A DNA stretch of 7,578 bases from an uncultured Bacteroidota bacterium (GTDB taxonomy: Bacteria; Bacteroidota; Bacteroidia; Bacteroidales; P3). A program made the position numbers and the translations under genes. This document shows, one piece after another, positions 1 to 6,353 of the stretch; position 1 is the first letter of the stretch, and each line of letters starts with the position of its first letter. The notes under the pieces are model-generated. The model was not told where the DNA came from. It ran no database searches and saw only the letters and a list, made by a program, of their open reading frames with translations. The stretch is taken from positions 1-7,578 of the forward strand of contig CACXCY010000129.1 in the NCBI GenBank assembly GCA_902766265.1, written 5' to 3'.

Positions 1-182
1 AGGCACTCCTCTATCAGAACGGACTCGCCGAAGTGATGTACTATTTCGCCGATGCCACAGCTATCGAGACCATGCTGCGCTCCAACCCAGGATTTATCCT
101 CCTCAAAGACGCCAAAGTGCTCGGCAAATGGCACTACAACAACGCCGAGAAAATCATGGAATACCCGTTTGAAATCGAATAA
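1..182 (+). CDS. DoxX/MauE-type membrane protein with thioredoxin-like end, C-terminal fragment
   Basis: Only the last 59 residues are inside the window; the reading frame begins at base 3 and ends in TAA at 180-182. The readable part contains a stretch like the second half of a thioredoxin fold: an acidic/aromatic segment (YYFADATAIETML), then RSNPGFILLKDAKVLGKWHYN. In that stretch Pro-Gly precedes a hydrophobic strand and a turn to the next strand, as around the cis-proline of thioredoxins. From memory, Bacteroidales DoxX-family membrane proteins end with a similar 'AIET..RSNPG..LLKDG' segment, which is why I name that family. No CXXC or membrane segment is visible because the N-terminal part is missing. 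The next gene starts 23 bases downstream on the same strand, so co-transcription is likely. The coding frame is clear; the family name is moderately supported. Confidence 0.6.
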   Translation, partial: ALLYQNGLAEVMYYFADATAIETMLRSNPGFILLKDAKVLGKWHYNNAEKIMEYPFEIE

Positions 183-205
183 ATCACGTCCCAAAACATC
201 CGACT

Positions 206-712
206 ATGATACAGCGCATCCAGTCCTTCTATCTTGTGCTCGCAGCCGTCTGCATCGTGCTGCTATTCATGTTCCCCATAGCCATATATAGCGGCGCCGA
301 CATGACATCGGAGCTCAACCTTATCCCGAAAGAGTCGGTAACCAGCCCTGACGGTCTCACCACCACATTCCTCGGACAGGAGGGTTTTATACACACCTGG
401 CCGCTCATGGTCATCGCCATCCTGACAGGAGCCATCACGCTGGTGTCCATCTTCCTCTACAAGAACCGCGTGCGCCAAATGCGCTGGGTGGCTTTGGCCT
501 TCTTGCTGTGCGTGCTCTACATCTTTCTCGTCTTCTTTTGGGCCACCGAAGCATACACCAAACATATTGCCTATCTCTTCTCCGCGGCCCCCGAAGTTTC
601 CTATTCGGTAGGCACATGGACGCCCATCGTGGCGGCTGTGCTTCTGTTTCTGGCTCAGCGGGCCATCCGCAAAGACGAGATGAAAGTCCGTGCCGCCGAC
701 CGGCTCCGCTAA
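206..712 (+). CDS. DUF4293 family four-helix inner-membrane protein
   Basis: This 168-residue protein has four clear hydrophobic segments at about residues 7-28, 65-85, 94-112 and 136-154. The 28-65 loop is polar. The start MIQRIQSFYL and the charged end KDEMKVRAADRLR match what I remember of the DUF4293 family, found in Bacteroidetes, whose members begin M.QRIQ..YL and end in a DRLR-like tail. The length fits that family. No catalytic motif is visible and no function is known to me. The ATG at 206 is chosen because it gives the family-like N-terminus and lies 23 bases after the preceding stop. The downstream tsaE start is only 4 bases after the TAA at 710-712, so the two genes are almost certainly one transcription unit. 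Confidence 0.85.
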   Translation: MIQRIQSFYLVLAAVCIVLLFMFPIAIYSGADMTSELNLIPKESVTSPDGLTTTFLGQEGFIHTWPLMVIAILTGAITLVSIFLYKNRVRQMRWVALAFLLCVLYIFLVFFWATEAYTKHIAYLFSAAPEVSYSVGTWTPIVAAVLLFLAQRAIRKDEMKVRAADRLR

Positions 713-716
713 AACG

Positions 717-1139
717 ATGACACTCACTTTCGACACCACCAGACAACTGCCTGAGGTAGCACGACAGCTACTTGAGGCATTCCCCGACGAACGGTTCTTC
801 GCTTTCTTTGGCAAGATGGGCGTCGGCAAGACCACCCTTATCAAAGCCCTCTGCGCCCGGTTGGGCGTGGAAGACAACGTATGCAGCCCCACGTTTGCCA
901 TCATCAACGAATACTCCGCAGCCAACGGAGAACCTGTATACCATTTCGACTTCTACCGCCTGAAAGACATCAGCGAGGCCTATAACATCGGCTACGAGGA
1001 ATATTTCTACAGCGGCTACTACTGCTTCACCGAGTGGACCGAGAAAGTGGAGTCCCTCCTACCCGACCGCTACCTGCGTCTCGAAATGGAGGAGGAATCC
1101 GGCCGACGCACTCTGACTGCCACCGTTGTAGAAAACTGA
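717..1139 (+). CDS. tsaE: tRNA threonylcarbamoyladenosine biosynthesis ATPase TsaE
   Basis: The product is 140 residues, a normal length for TsaE (YjeE). TsaE is the P-loop ATPase that works with TsaB and TsaD to attach threonylcarbamoyl to A37 of ANN-decoding tRNAs in the cytoplasm. The sequence shows a Walker A motif GKMGVGKTT at residues 32-40, the SPTF segment at 57-60 followed by NEY, the family signature HFDFYRL at 76-82, and a Trp-containing EW motif at 106-107; all are hallmarks of the family. The ATG at 717 is preferred over the in-frame ATG at 690. It yields the usual N-terminal strand and helix before the P-loop, while 690 would overlap the end of the DUF4293 gene. It follows that gene by 4 bases. 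Nothing is missing or unusual. Confidence 0.96.
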   Translation: MTLTFDTTRQLPEVARQLLEAFPDERFFAFFGKMGVGKTTLIKALCARLGVEDNVCSPTFAIINEYSAANGEPVYHFDFYRLKDISEAYNIGYEEYFYSGYYCFTEWTEKVESLLPDRYLRLEMEEESGRRTLTATVVEN

Positions 1140-1240
1140 CACAGAAACCTCTACCAACAGGGAAGAAGCCAGCTGCACGACAACAGTTCACGGATTATGT
1201 AGACATCCCCATATCAAAACATATCCGCACCAAACAACGC

Positions 1241-2635
1241 ATGAAAAGACTCATATTCGCACTCGTCATTGTCGCCTGTACCGAAATATCGAGAGCACAG
1301 GATTCTGTGCCTTTCACGCCGCAATACACCTATTTGGACATTCCTCTGGCTGAGTGGTCCTACCAGTCGGCAGCCATCGGCACCACAGGTGGTTTCTTCG
1401 CCTCATACATGAATCCCGGCATGGGGTTCTCGCTGGCACTCTCTACCGACCTCTACACCTTGGCCCACTGGGGACTGCAGCGGATACAATTCAGCAGCGA
1501 CCCTTGGAAGCAGCAACGGCGTTCCCTGCTGGCCATATACGGATTCGACCTCATCACCTCCTGGCTTCCGCTCAGCAACTCCTGGCTGCATGAGGAATAC
1601 CACCGCGCCGTGATGACCCTGCGGGGCGTGAACAGCTTCAACGAGGTACTCCTGTGCCGCATCGGCAGCTCCACCATCTCCGTCAGCCACGAGACCGATG
1701 AGGAGATGGCCATGCTTTGCGACCAATACCACCCCGATTTCATCCGACTGATGGCGGCAGGCCTGGAGGGACAGACGCTGCAAAACATGCGGATGCAGCG
1801 CGACGAATTCTTCTACCACCAAGGTCTGCGCCACGAGGTCATACTCCTCGTCAACGCCCTTAACAACACCACCTATCTGGCCATGTGCGGCTGGGGTTAC
1901 GGCGACAAAGAGGCACGGGAAATGACCGCCCACGAGCCCACCATAGCCGAACGCGACTTCACAGGCATGGACCTCATGGCATGGGCTCATGGCTTGTTCA
2001 ACCCCGATGAGCCCTACGCCAACCGAGGGCTCCACCCGTCAGGGACAGGGATAGACCGCTACATCACCACCGACGACCTCTCGCCGGAAGCCATCCGCTA
2101 CCTGCGCCGACAAACATGGGTCGACCTCATCAACTGCATCTCCCCGCTCATGGTGGGCATTCCCCGCATCAATCTCGGCAGCCACTGGGGCGGCGAGCTG
2201 TATGGCAATTTCGCCCTGCGCCACTATCTCACCTCTTTCGGTGACGATAACAACCTCGAACTGCTTCTGCAGCTCCTCCGACCCGAACGGCAGCCGTTGA
2301 ACGGCTACCTCGTCGTGCACAACTACAACAACTATCGCCATTCCTTCGCAGGACTGGAGATGGGCATCGTGGATTTGTCCCTTTGGCGCGGACATCTGCT
2401 GCTCTCCACCAACCTCCACGGATGGCTACAGCCCACCGATTTCTACACCTCCCAAGCCCAAGCCGGTGGCAGCGTCACCTTGCGAATGGCCGCCAACCTG
2501 GGACAAGCAAATACAACCATCGCTCCATGTGTCCCCTATCTCGAGGTGGGATACAAAAGCCCCGGATGGATGGCAGGCAATGTCTACCTCGACGCCACCC
2601 CCATGTTCAACGCCGGCCTCCGCTGGCGCCTCTAA
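1241..2635 (+). CDS. Exported, probably outer-membrane protein with an HExxH motif
   Basis: The frame is open from 1034, but the ATG at 1241 is chosen because it produces a typical signal peptide: MKR, a hydrophobic core at about residues 4-14, and a likely cleavage after SRAQ near residue 20. The product is 464 residues. Residues 117-121 read HEEYH, a formal HExxH zinc-metallopeptidase signature, in the context WLHEEYHRAVM. A glutamate in AAGLEGQ (residue 176) could serve as a third ligand, by position only. The C-terminal third (about 355-464) has alternating polar and hydrophobic strands with Gly, Tyr and Trp (GLEMGIVDLSLWRG, GGSVTLRMAANLG, PYLEVGY, FNAGLRWRL). This is suggestive of an outer-membrane beta-barrel, although the last residue is Leu rather than the usual Phe/Tyr/Trp. 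I do not recognise a named family. The 101-base gap after tsaE shows no convincing Bacteroidetes promoter. Confidence 0.82.
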   Translation: MKRLIFALVIVACTEISRAQDSVPFTPQYTYLDIPLAEWSYQSAAIGTTGGFFASYMNPGMGFSLALSTDLYTLAHWGLQRIQFSSDPWKQQRRSLLAIYGFDLITSWLPLSNSWLHEEYHRAVMTLRGVNSFNEVLLCRIGSSTISVSHETDEEMAMLCDQYHPDFIRLMAAGLEGQTLQNMRMQRDEFFYHQGLRHEVILLVNALNNTTYLAMCGWGYGDKEAREMTAHEPTIAERDFTGMDLMAWAHGLFNPDEPYANRGLHPSGTGIDRYITTDDLSPEAIRYLRRQTWVDLINCISPLMVGIPRINLGSHWGGELYGNFALRHYLTSFGDDNNLELLLQLLRPERQPLNGYLVVHNYNNYRHSFAGLEMGIVDLSLWRGHLLLSTNLHGWLQPTDFYTSQAQAGGSVTLRMAANLGQANTTIAPCVPYLEVGYKSPGWMAGNVYLDATPMFNAGLRWRL

Positions 2636-2785
2636 GCATGCCCATGTAAATTGGGTTACATCAGTATTCCACGTGAATTTTGACGACTACAATTAATGGA
2701 CAATTCACGGCAATTCGTGTTTTGTTTACATGAATTCCCATGTAATTGACCATGAATTAGCAGCTTCCTAACAGCGTCAAAGGTA
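2636..2785. other. Convergent intergenic spacer without a gene
   Basis: This lies between the end of the + strand exported-protein gene and the end of the - strand operon. No plausible protein is readable in any frame. It is AT-richer than its neighbours and holds the AATT-word repeats listed separately. A short inverted repeat ATGTAA/TTACAT around 2645-2662 is too weak, and lacks a T-run, to be called a terminator. Confidence 0.6.
2641..2760. repeat. Degenerate AATTCATG/AATTCACG-type intergenic repeat array
   Basis: Read on the minus strand, this stretch contains a series of related words: AATTCATGG, AATTACATGGG, AATTCATGTAA, ACGAATTGCCGTGAATTG, AATTCACGTGG and AATTTACATGGG. Some occur in opposite orientation and form short inverted repeats, for example CACG/CGTG around an AATT core and ACATG/CATGT around AATTCC. 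The period is irregular, so this is neither a CRISPR nor a clean tandem repeat. From memory, similar AATTCATG/AATTCGTG words are frequent in Bacteroidales intergenic DNA; their function is not known to me. Confidence 0.5.
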
Positions 2786-3001
2786 CTAAATCTCAATCTT
2801 CCTGACCCGCAGGGGAACGGCCTGCGACCTCGTGGAGCAAACCCCACACGGCACTGCGTTTCGTGTGGAGTTTGTAAGCATCCTCCTTCTTATGCGTCTC
2901 GAGGATACGTGGCCGATAATCGTCCTGTCGACTACATTCTTCCCATGCCAGGTGTCGAAATTGTCATCGAACACTCGGGCAAGCCGCTGCTTGAATATCA
3001 T
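2786..3001 (-). pseudogene. Probable frameshifted small ORF at the operon end
   Basis: An ATG at 3001-2999 overlaps the TGA of the upstream 86 aa gene as ATGA. The first residues look protein-like (MIFKQRLARVFDDNFDTWHGKN), but the rest of this frame is Arg/Ser-rich and implausible. A different minus-strand frame from about 2950 onward instead gives a natural-looking segment: AWEECSRQDDYRPRILETHK, then KEDAYKLHTKRSAVWGLLHE and VAGRSPAGQED, ending in TGA just inside the first frame's end. A single indel near 2940-2955 (GGGAAGAATG on the minus strand) would join the two good parts into one coupled gene of about 70 residues. It could be a true frameshift mutation, a sequencing error or programmed frameshifting. 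Alternatively, neither segment is coding. I recognise no family. Confidence 0.35.
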
Positions 3002-3258
3002 TTCCGCTTGGATCTTTCTCGTTCGCGGGCAAGGTCTTCGCGAACGCGCTCAATCTCCCGTTTGAGGTCCGTAATGCGGCGGTCGTGCGAAGCAGCATGC
3101 TCGATTTTGGCCTTGCGGTAGTTGGCCTTGCTGGACGGCGAACTGGCACCCTTGACAAGGTTGGCATAATGCTCGTTGTCACGTTTCTTGGCCTCTCGCT
3201 CGGTGGCTACTCTGGCTCTAAGCTCAACAAGGCGTTTGCGGTAGTATTCTACGCTCAT
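2998..3258 (-). CDS. Small charged coiled-coil-like protein of unknown function
   Basis: The 86-residue product is dominated by Arg, Lys, Glu and Ala. It reads as two helical, coiled-coil-like segments (about 1-25 and 60-86, the latter with LKREIERVREDLARERERSK) joined by a middle part, ASSPSSKANYRKAKIEHAAS, that is less regular and looks conserved-like. There is no signal peptide, membrane segment or Cys/His cluster. From memory, similar charged segments with an SSPSSKA..YRKAKI..AASHDR core occur in other Bacteroidales accessory proteins, sometimes as part of larger proteins, but I cannot assign a function. The gene starts 21 bases after the 305 aa gene and its stop overlaps the next ATG, so it is part of the same transcript. 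The absence of an effector domain suggests a partner, adaptor or truncated protein. Confidence 0.68.
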   Translation of the reverse strand: MSVEYYRKRLVELRARVATEREAKKRDNEHYANLVKGASSPSSKANYRKAKIEHAASHDRRITDLKREIERVREDLARERERSKRK

Positions 3259-3279
3259 GGTAATGTGATTTGTTTTAGG

Positions 3280-4197
3280 TTAATACTGTTTATTAATGTT
3301 ACATGTTTTAGGACACTGGAAGTTCACGCCCTCCAGATATCCCTTTTGGGCGAAGAGTGCGCGGATGCGGTTCCATGCCGCGATGTTACCTTTCAGGGTG
3401 GTATCTGGACAGAGTTTGAACGACTGCTGAAGGTTGTCGGTGATGCAGTCGGCATAGATGTCGCGCATCTCGGTCTGGGTAAGTGTCGGACGGGCGCAGC
3501 CGCGCTCGTTGCCTCTCAGCGGCTTGCAGGGTACAAAGCTGTACATACCCTCATAGGGGTTTCTGGGCGACGCACCGTAATAGAGACGCATGTGAGCTTT
3601 GTCTGGCTTCCAGCCCGGCTCGTTCATCCCGAAGCCGATACCCACAATCTCTGCATATTCTTTCAAGCTCGGGTCGAAATTCATGCCCCCGATCTGGTCG
3701 CAGTAGTCGTTATAGCTGCCCACCACGAACACCGTATCGACGGCAAACAGTCCGTTCACCCTTGAACCAAACAGCACAATGCTGCCCGGAAGCAAATGGG
3801 AAAGTTGGGTCGGGCCGGTCTTGCGGGTTTGCTGGCAGCAGCGGTAGAGGAACCGCTCTCGGAACACAAAGGGGTCTGTATTCTGGCGGTATTGGTTCTT
3901 GCTGTCTTTGACCGGCTCGCTGAGGTCGAGTATCGGGTGGTGTATCACGTGGGGCGAGCATCCGTCCTCTTTCGGATTGGCGATACGTGTGATGCGCGAC
4001 TGCGGTTCCCATTCGCCCCAGAACGTAAGCTCCTCGTCAACCAGACGGCCTCTGTCCACATACTGCCCGTGGGCACAAAGAAATTTGCGACGGTGACTAC
4101 CGTGATTCCACGGGATAAGATCTGTCTTATTCCGTCTCGTGGGTTGGTTCTCTATGCCAGGATGGATAAACTGTACGAAAGCAAGCACGTCGTTCAT
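3280..4197 (-). CDS. Conserved-looking 305 aa protein of unknown function, coupled to the UDG-like gene
   Basis: The ATG at 4197-4195 overlaps the TGA of the upstream 250 aa gene (ATGA), a classic sign of translational coupling and of two products that act together. The protein is soluble by composition, with no signal peptide or membrane segment. Recognisable blocks are FIHPGIE (10-16), WNHGSHRRKFL (30-40), LTFWGEWEPQSRI (57-69), HVIHHPI (83-89), NTDPFVFRERFLYRCCQQ (106-123), PGSIVLFGSR (137-146) and FAVDTVFVVG (151-160). The density of Trp, His, Cys and Gly in these blocks suggests an enzyme or nucleic-acid/nucleotide-binding protein. The GC content is high (a 60-base sample at 3481-3540 is about two thirds G+C), unlike its coupled partner, so the pair may be of mixed origin. 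I have a vague memory of similar proteins in other bacteria but no reliable family name. Confidence 0.8.
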   Translation of the reverse strand: MNDVLAFVQFIHPGIENQPTRRNKTDLIPWNHGSHRRKFLCAHGQYVDRGRLVDEELTFWGEWEPQSRITRIANPKEDGCSPHVIHHPILDLSEPVKDSKNQYRQNTDPFVFRERFLYRCCQQTRKTGPTQLSHLLPGSIVLFGSRVNGLFAVDTVFVVGSYNDYCDQIGGMNFDPSLKEYAEIVGIGFGMNEPGWKPDKAHMRLYYGASPRNPYEGMYSFVPCKPLRGNERGCARPTLTQTEMRDIYADCITDNLQQSFKLCPDTTLKGNIAAWNRIRALFAQKGYLEGVNFQCPKTCNINKQY

Positions 4198-4946
4198 AGG
4201 GCGTAATCGTTTTTGATTTGTCCTAGCTTTTCTTCGAGAGTCTCTTTATTGATAGAGAACGGGCCAGAGATGTTGTTGAACCCCCAGATGACAACACAAC
4301 CATCTTTCGTTTTTCCAGCCCTCAAGTAATGGCTTCCTGTATCGGCATCGCCGAGATATGCCTTGAATCTTATTAGGAACTGCTCTTTCACCACAGCACT
4401 GTTGGCGGAAACCAGCACCACATCGGGCTCTAGAATAGCCATCATATCTTCGTAGAGACCATTTGACTGCTTGTCAATGTACTTTCGTTGTTCTTCACAA
4501 AGCCCACTCCAAGTCGGGTCGGTGGCAAACGGAGCATAGATGTCGATATGGACAGCGCGGTTTGGCATCCTCTTATTGGCATAGTAGCTGGCTTCAAGGG
4601 GATTCAACGCCTTCTCGAAATGGTTGAACCACTTGAAGTATGGTTCCGTCTCGAAATAGGCGTTCATCGCTGCGGTGTAGTCTTCTATGTTTTTGGAGCC
4701 AAATGTCTTTTTGCCGTGCAGACCGGCCGCCTTGGGGAAACGGTCTTTGTCTGTGGAAAACTCCTTCAACGACGGATTCAGTCCCACAGTGACAACCTTC
4801 ATTTTCGACTTGCGATAAGCATCCATATCGCCGAACCAGAGGATGGGGATGGAATCGTGAACCATGCAGGATTTCTTATGTGGACTTTCCAATAAGTCAC
4901 GATGAATACTCCAACTTCTTTTGATTATATCTTCAATTGTTTTCAT
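4194..4946 (-). CDS. Putative uracil-DNA glycosylase superfamily-like protein
   Basis: The start at 4946 (MKTIEDIIKRSW) is chosen over an upstream in-frame ATG at 5108. The extra 54 codons of the longer version lie inside a decayed duplicate of another gene and a hairpin, and give a low-quality sequence. The 250-residue product has MKVVTVGLNPSLKEF at residues 49-63. A hydrophobic strand followed by GLNPS is like the GxNPG first motif of MUG-type uracil-DNA glycosylases. It also has NRAVHIDIYAPF at 129-140 and DVVLVSANSAV at 175-185, consistent with the alternating alpha/beta UDG fold. The usual HPS-type second motif is not evident; GFNNISGPFS at 222-231 sits about where it would be expected. 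Activity is therefore doubtful: it could be a catalytically altered UDG-fold protein. GC content is lower than in the adjacent 305 aa gene. Confidence 0.6.
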   Translation of the reverse strand: MKTIEDIIKRSWSIHRDLLESPHKKSCMVHDSIPILWFGDMDAYRKSKMKVVTVGLNPSLKEFSTDKDRFPKAAGLHGKKTFGSKNIEDYTAAMNAYFETEPYFKWFNHFEKALNPLEASYYANKRMPNRAVHIDIYAPFATDPTWSGLCEEQRKYIDKQSNGLYEDMMAILEPDVVLVSANSAVVKEQFLIRFKAYLGDADTGSHYLRAGKTKDGCVVIWGFNNISGPFSINKETLEEKLGQIKNDYAL

Positions 4947-5088
4947 TTTATATTGTTTGGAATCCGGCGGGCGGGAGACCTCCGCAGGATTGGTTGGCGC
5001 ATCAAGATTATTTGCCTGCGGCGGTGATGATGGCACTGTTGCCAGCAAAAGCGCTGTCATCGGCATTGGCACTCCGCATCTTGATACC
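4945..5088. repeat. Diverged direct repeat, copy B (partner at 6354-6501)
   Basis: This segment repeats, in the same orientation, the region at 6354-6501: the last 27 codons of the GNM gene, its stop codon, a GC-rich hairpin and the A/T-rich leader ending at the next start codon. In the 81-base coding part I count 67 identical positions by eye with no gap. The spacer downstream of the stop is shorter here than in the other copy. The copy begins directly against the 3' end of the 414 aa gene, so its 5' part has been lost. Confidence 0.85.
4961..4991. repeat. Imperfect GC-rich hairpin, copy B
   Basis: AATCCGGCGG at 4961-4970 pairs with CCGCAGGATT at 4982-4991 with one mismatch, leaving an 11-base loop. 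It corresponds in position and arm sequence to the perfect hairpin at 6374-6405, but the central GGGAGACC/GGTCTCCC is in the opposite orientation. No T-run follows on the minus strand, so I do not call it an intrinsic terminator. Confidence 0.7.
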
Positions 5089-5097
5089 GAAAAAACT
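5008..5097 (-). pseudogene. Decayed 3' fragment of a second GNM-repeat gene
   Basis: Reading on the minus strand from just after the TAA of the 414 aa gene gives 29 codons, FFGIKMRSANADDSAFAGNS then AIITAAGK, ending in TAA at 5010-5008. This matches the end of the intact neighbour (YGIKVQVANADDSALADNS, ATITAAGK) closely, and the DNA is about 83% identical over 81 bases by my count. There is no start codon in a suitable place, and the fragment is in frame with the end of the 414 aa protein but separated from it by the TAA at 5100-5098. It is best read as the remnant of a duplicated gene that lost its 5' part when the 414 aa gene was placed or remodelled next to it. Confidence 0.85.
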
Positions 5098-6342
5098 TTA
5101 CTCGTCAAACAAGTCCTTGACGTTTGTCATCTGGTAATAATTTCCATCTCGGCTAATGTCATCTATATCTTCTCCCTTGCAAAAATACATCTTGCCATCA
5201 TAAATAATAGCATCCATTGAAACATAATCATCGCCTTCTATTGTATTCTTCAACACCCCCGCATTTTCCACATATTCCGCATCGAAACTAATGAAGTCCA
5301 ATTTCTTGGGATCGAAGTCTTCTCCTTGAGGCAAATCAACGTAAAACGTAACATAGCTCATGCTAATACCGTCTTCTCCATGGAGTACAGCCAATTCAGC
5401 ATTCGCGTTTTCCATTACATGTTTTATCATTGTGGGGACAAATGTATTCTCAGAAACACTATTGTTAATCAATCCTTCCACTGCACCGACAATACTTTTA
5501 TCCCTGGGGGTCTCTGGTGTTATACCCTTAATGCTGTTCATCAGATATGTTTTATATTCTTCAGCATCCTCATCATCATTGTCGTCCGCATAATCTTCCA
5601 CTGACATGGCGTAATATGTAGGGTCGAGTACAAACTCCTCATCACTATAAATCTCTTCGCGCTGAGAATCCAATACATACAACTCTGTTTCCGAGTAAGA
5701 ATGGGCATACCGAAAGACTGCGGCAGATTCTACATCGTTCCCCCACTCCTTCTTCCATAGTTGTGACACCATATCTCCAGGGGAGTTCTGGTTGTCTACT
5801 ACAATCTGTGCACACTCTTTGTCTATCAGCGGTAATACATTTATTTGTTTCATACTGGATACACCAGGCTCGAAGTCAATCGAAATATAGATTCGGTTAC
5901 TCTTGGATTCTTCGGCCTGCGGTTGAACGTCGGCCTCTGCCTTTTGCGGTTGTATCTCTTTTGGAGCACCAGTATTCTTCTTATAAAGGAACGGCGAAGC
6001 CAGGCCCTTCTGACGGTAGCATTCGGGAATCATCTTGCCAACGAAGAGGTTGCGGACATTAAACTCGGCCACTCCGCCCTCAAACTCAATGCGCGGAGCT
6101 TCGGTGGGACTGGTGTACCAGCGAGAAACATGGTATACCTCCTGCACGATGCCGCCCACCACGGACAACACATACTTATACGGCATAGCCGACTCCAGCT
6201 TGGCGTGCCACGACTTTCGGGTGGCCTCGTAGAGGTTGCCACCACGCTCTCCATTGATGACACTTTCTTTTACTTTGATGATGATGTAGTCGATGCCTTC
6301 CGGCTCGTCATACACAGGTACTTTGTTAACTTCGTTGCTCAT
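5098..6342 (-). CDS. Two-part 414 aa protein of unknown function
   Basis: The N-terminal part (about 1-122) contains VINGERGGNLYEATRKSW, YVLSVVGGIVQEVYHVSRWY and a conserved-looking YRQKGLASPFLY near residues 109-120. From memory, this resembles a small domain seen in some GIY-YIG/LEM-3-like and restriction-associated proteins, possibly a PUA/EVE-like fold, but I cannot confirm that. A Pro/Gln/Glu-rich linker (about 125-148) leads to a C-terminal part (149-414) that I do not recognise. That part holds an acidic stretch DYADDNDDEDAEEY at 250-263 and the end NVKDLFDE. Base composition changes sharply at the linker: 60-base samples are about 60-65% GC in the N-terminal part and 32-42% in the C-terminal part. 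The start at 6342 (MSNEVNKV) follows an A/T-rich leader. The gene is preceded by the perfect hairpin at 6374-6405. No signal peptide or membrane segment is seen. Confidence 0.82.
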   Translation of the reverse strand: MSNEVNKVPVYDEPEGIDYIIIKVKESVINGERGGNLYEATRKSWHAKLESAMPYKYVLSVVGGIVQEVYHVSRWYTSPTEAPRIEFEGGVAEFNVRNLFVGKMIPECYRQKGLASPFLYKKNTGAPKEIQPQKAEADVQPQAEESKSNRIYISIDFEPGVSSMKQINVLPLIDKECAQIVVDNQNSPGDMVSQLWKKEWGNDVESAAVFRYAHSYSETELYVLDSQREEIYSDEEFVLDPTYYAMSVEDYADDNDDEDAEEYKTYLMNSIKGITPETPRDKSIVGAVEGLINNSVSENTFVPTMIKHVMENANAELAVLHGEDGISMSYVTFYVDLPQGEDFDPKKLDFISFDAEYVENAGVLKNTIEGDDYVSMDAIIYDGKMYFCKGEDIDDISRDGNYYQMTNVKDLFDE

Positions 6343-6353
6343 GATTCGTTATT

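Noticed and set aside
263..925. Long minus-strand open frame of 220 codons
   Set aside because: It is antisense to the DUF4293 and tsaE genes, which are firmly supported on the other strand.
1034..1240. N-terminal extension of the exported protein overlapping tsaE
   Set aside because: It would bury the clear signal peptide that begins at 1241 and overlaps tsaE in another frame.
2808..2826. CGCAGG/CCTGCG hairpin near the operon end as a terminator
   Set aside because: The stem is only 6 bp, there is no T-run on the minus strand, and it lies inside a possibly coding segment.
3085..3765. Long + strand open frame of 226 codons
   Set aside because: It runs opposite the 86 aa and 305 aa genes, crosses their intergenic gap, and has no protein-like features beyond open-frame length from GC-rich antisense DNA.
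3658..4770. Shared PSLKE[FY] word in the 250 aa and 305 aa proteins as a sign of common ancestry
   Set aside because: The match is limited to about six residues and the surrounding sequence differs; chance is a sufficient explanation without an alignment.
4947..5108. 54-residue N-terminal extension of the UDG-like protein (start at 5108)
   Set aside because: It lies over the decayed GNM fragment and the hairpin read in another frame; the sequence is Pro/Ser-rich and implausible, and the ATG at 4946 has a leader matching that of the 414 aa gene.
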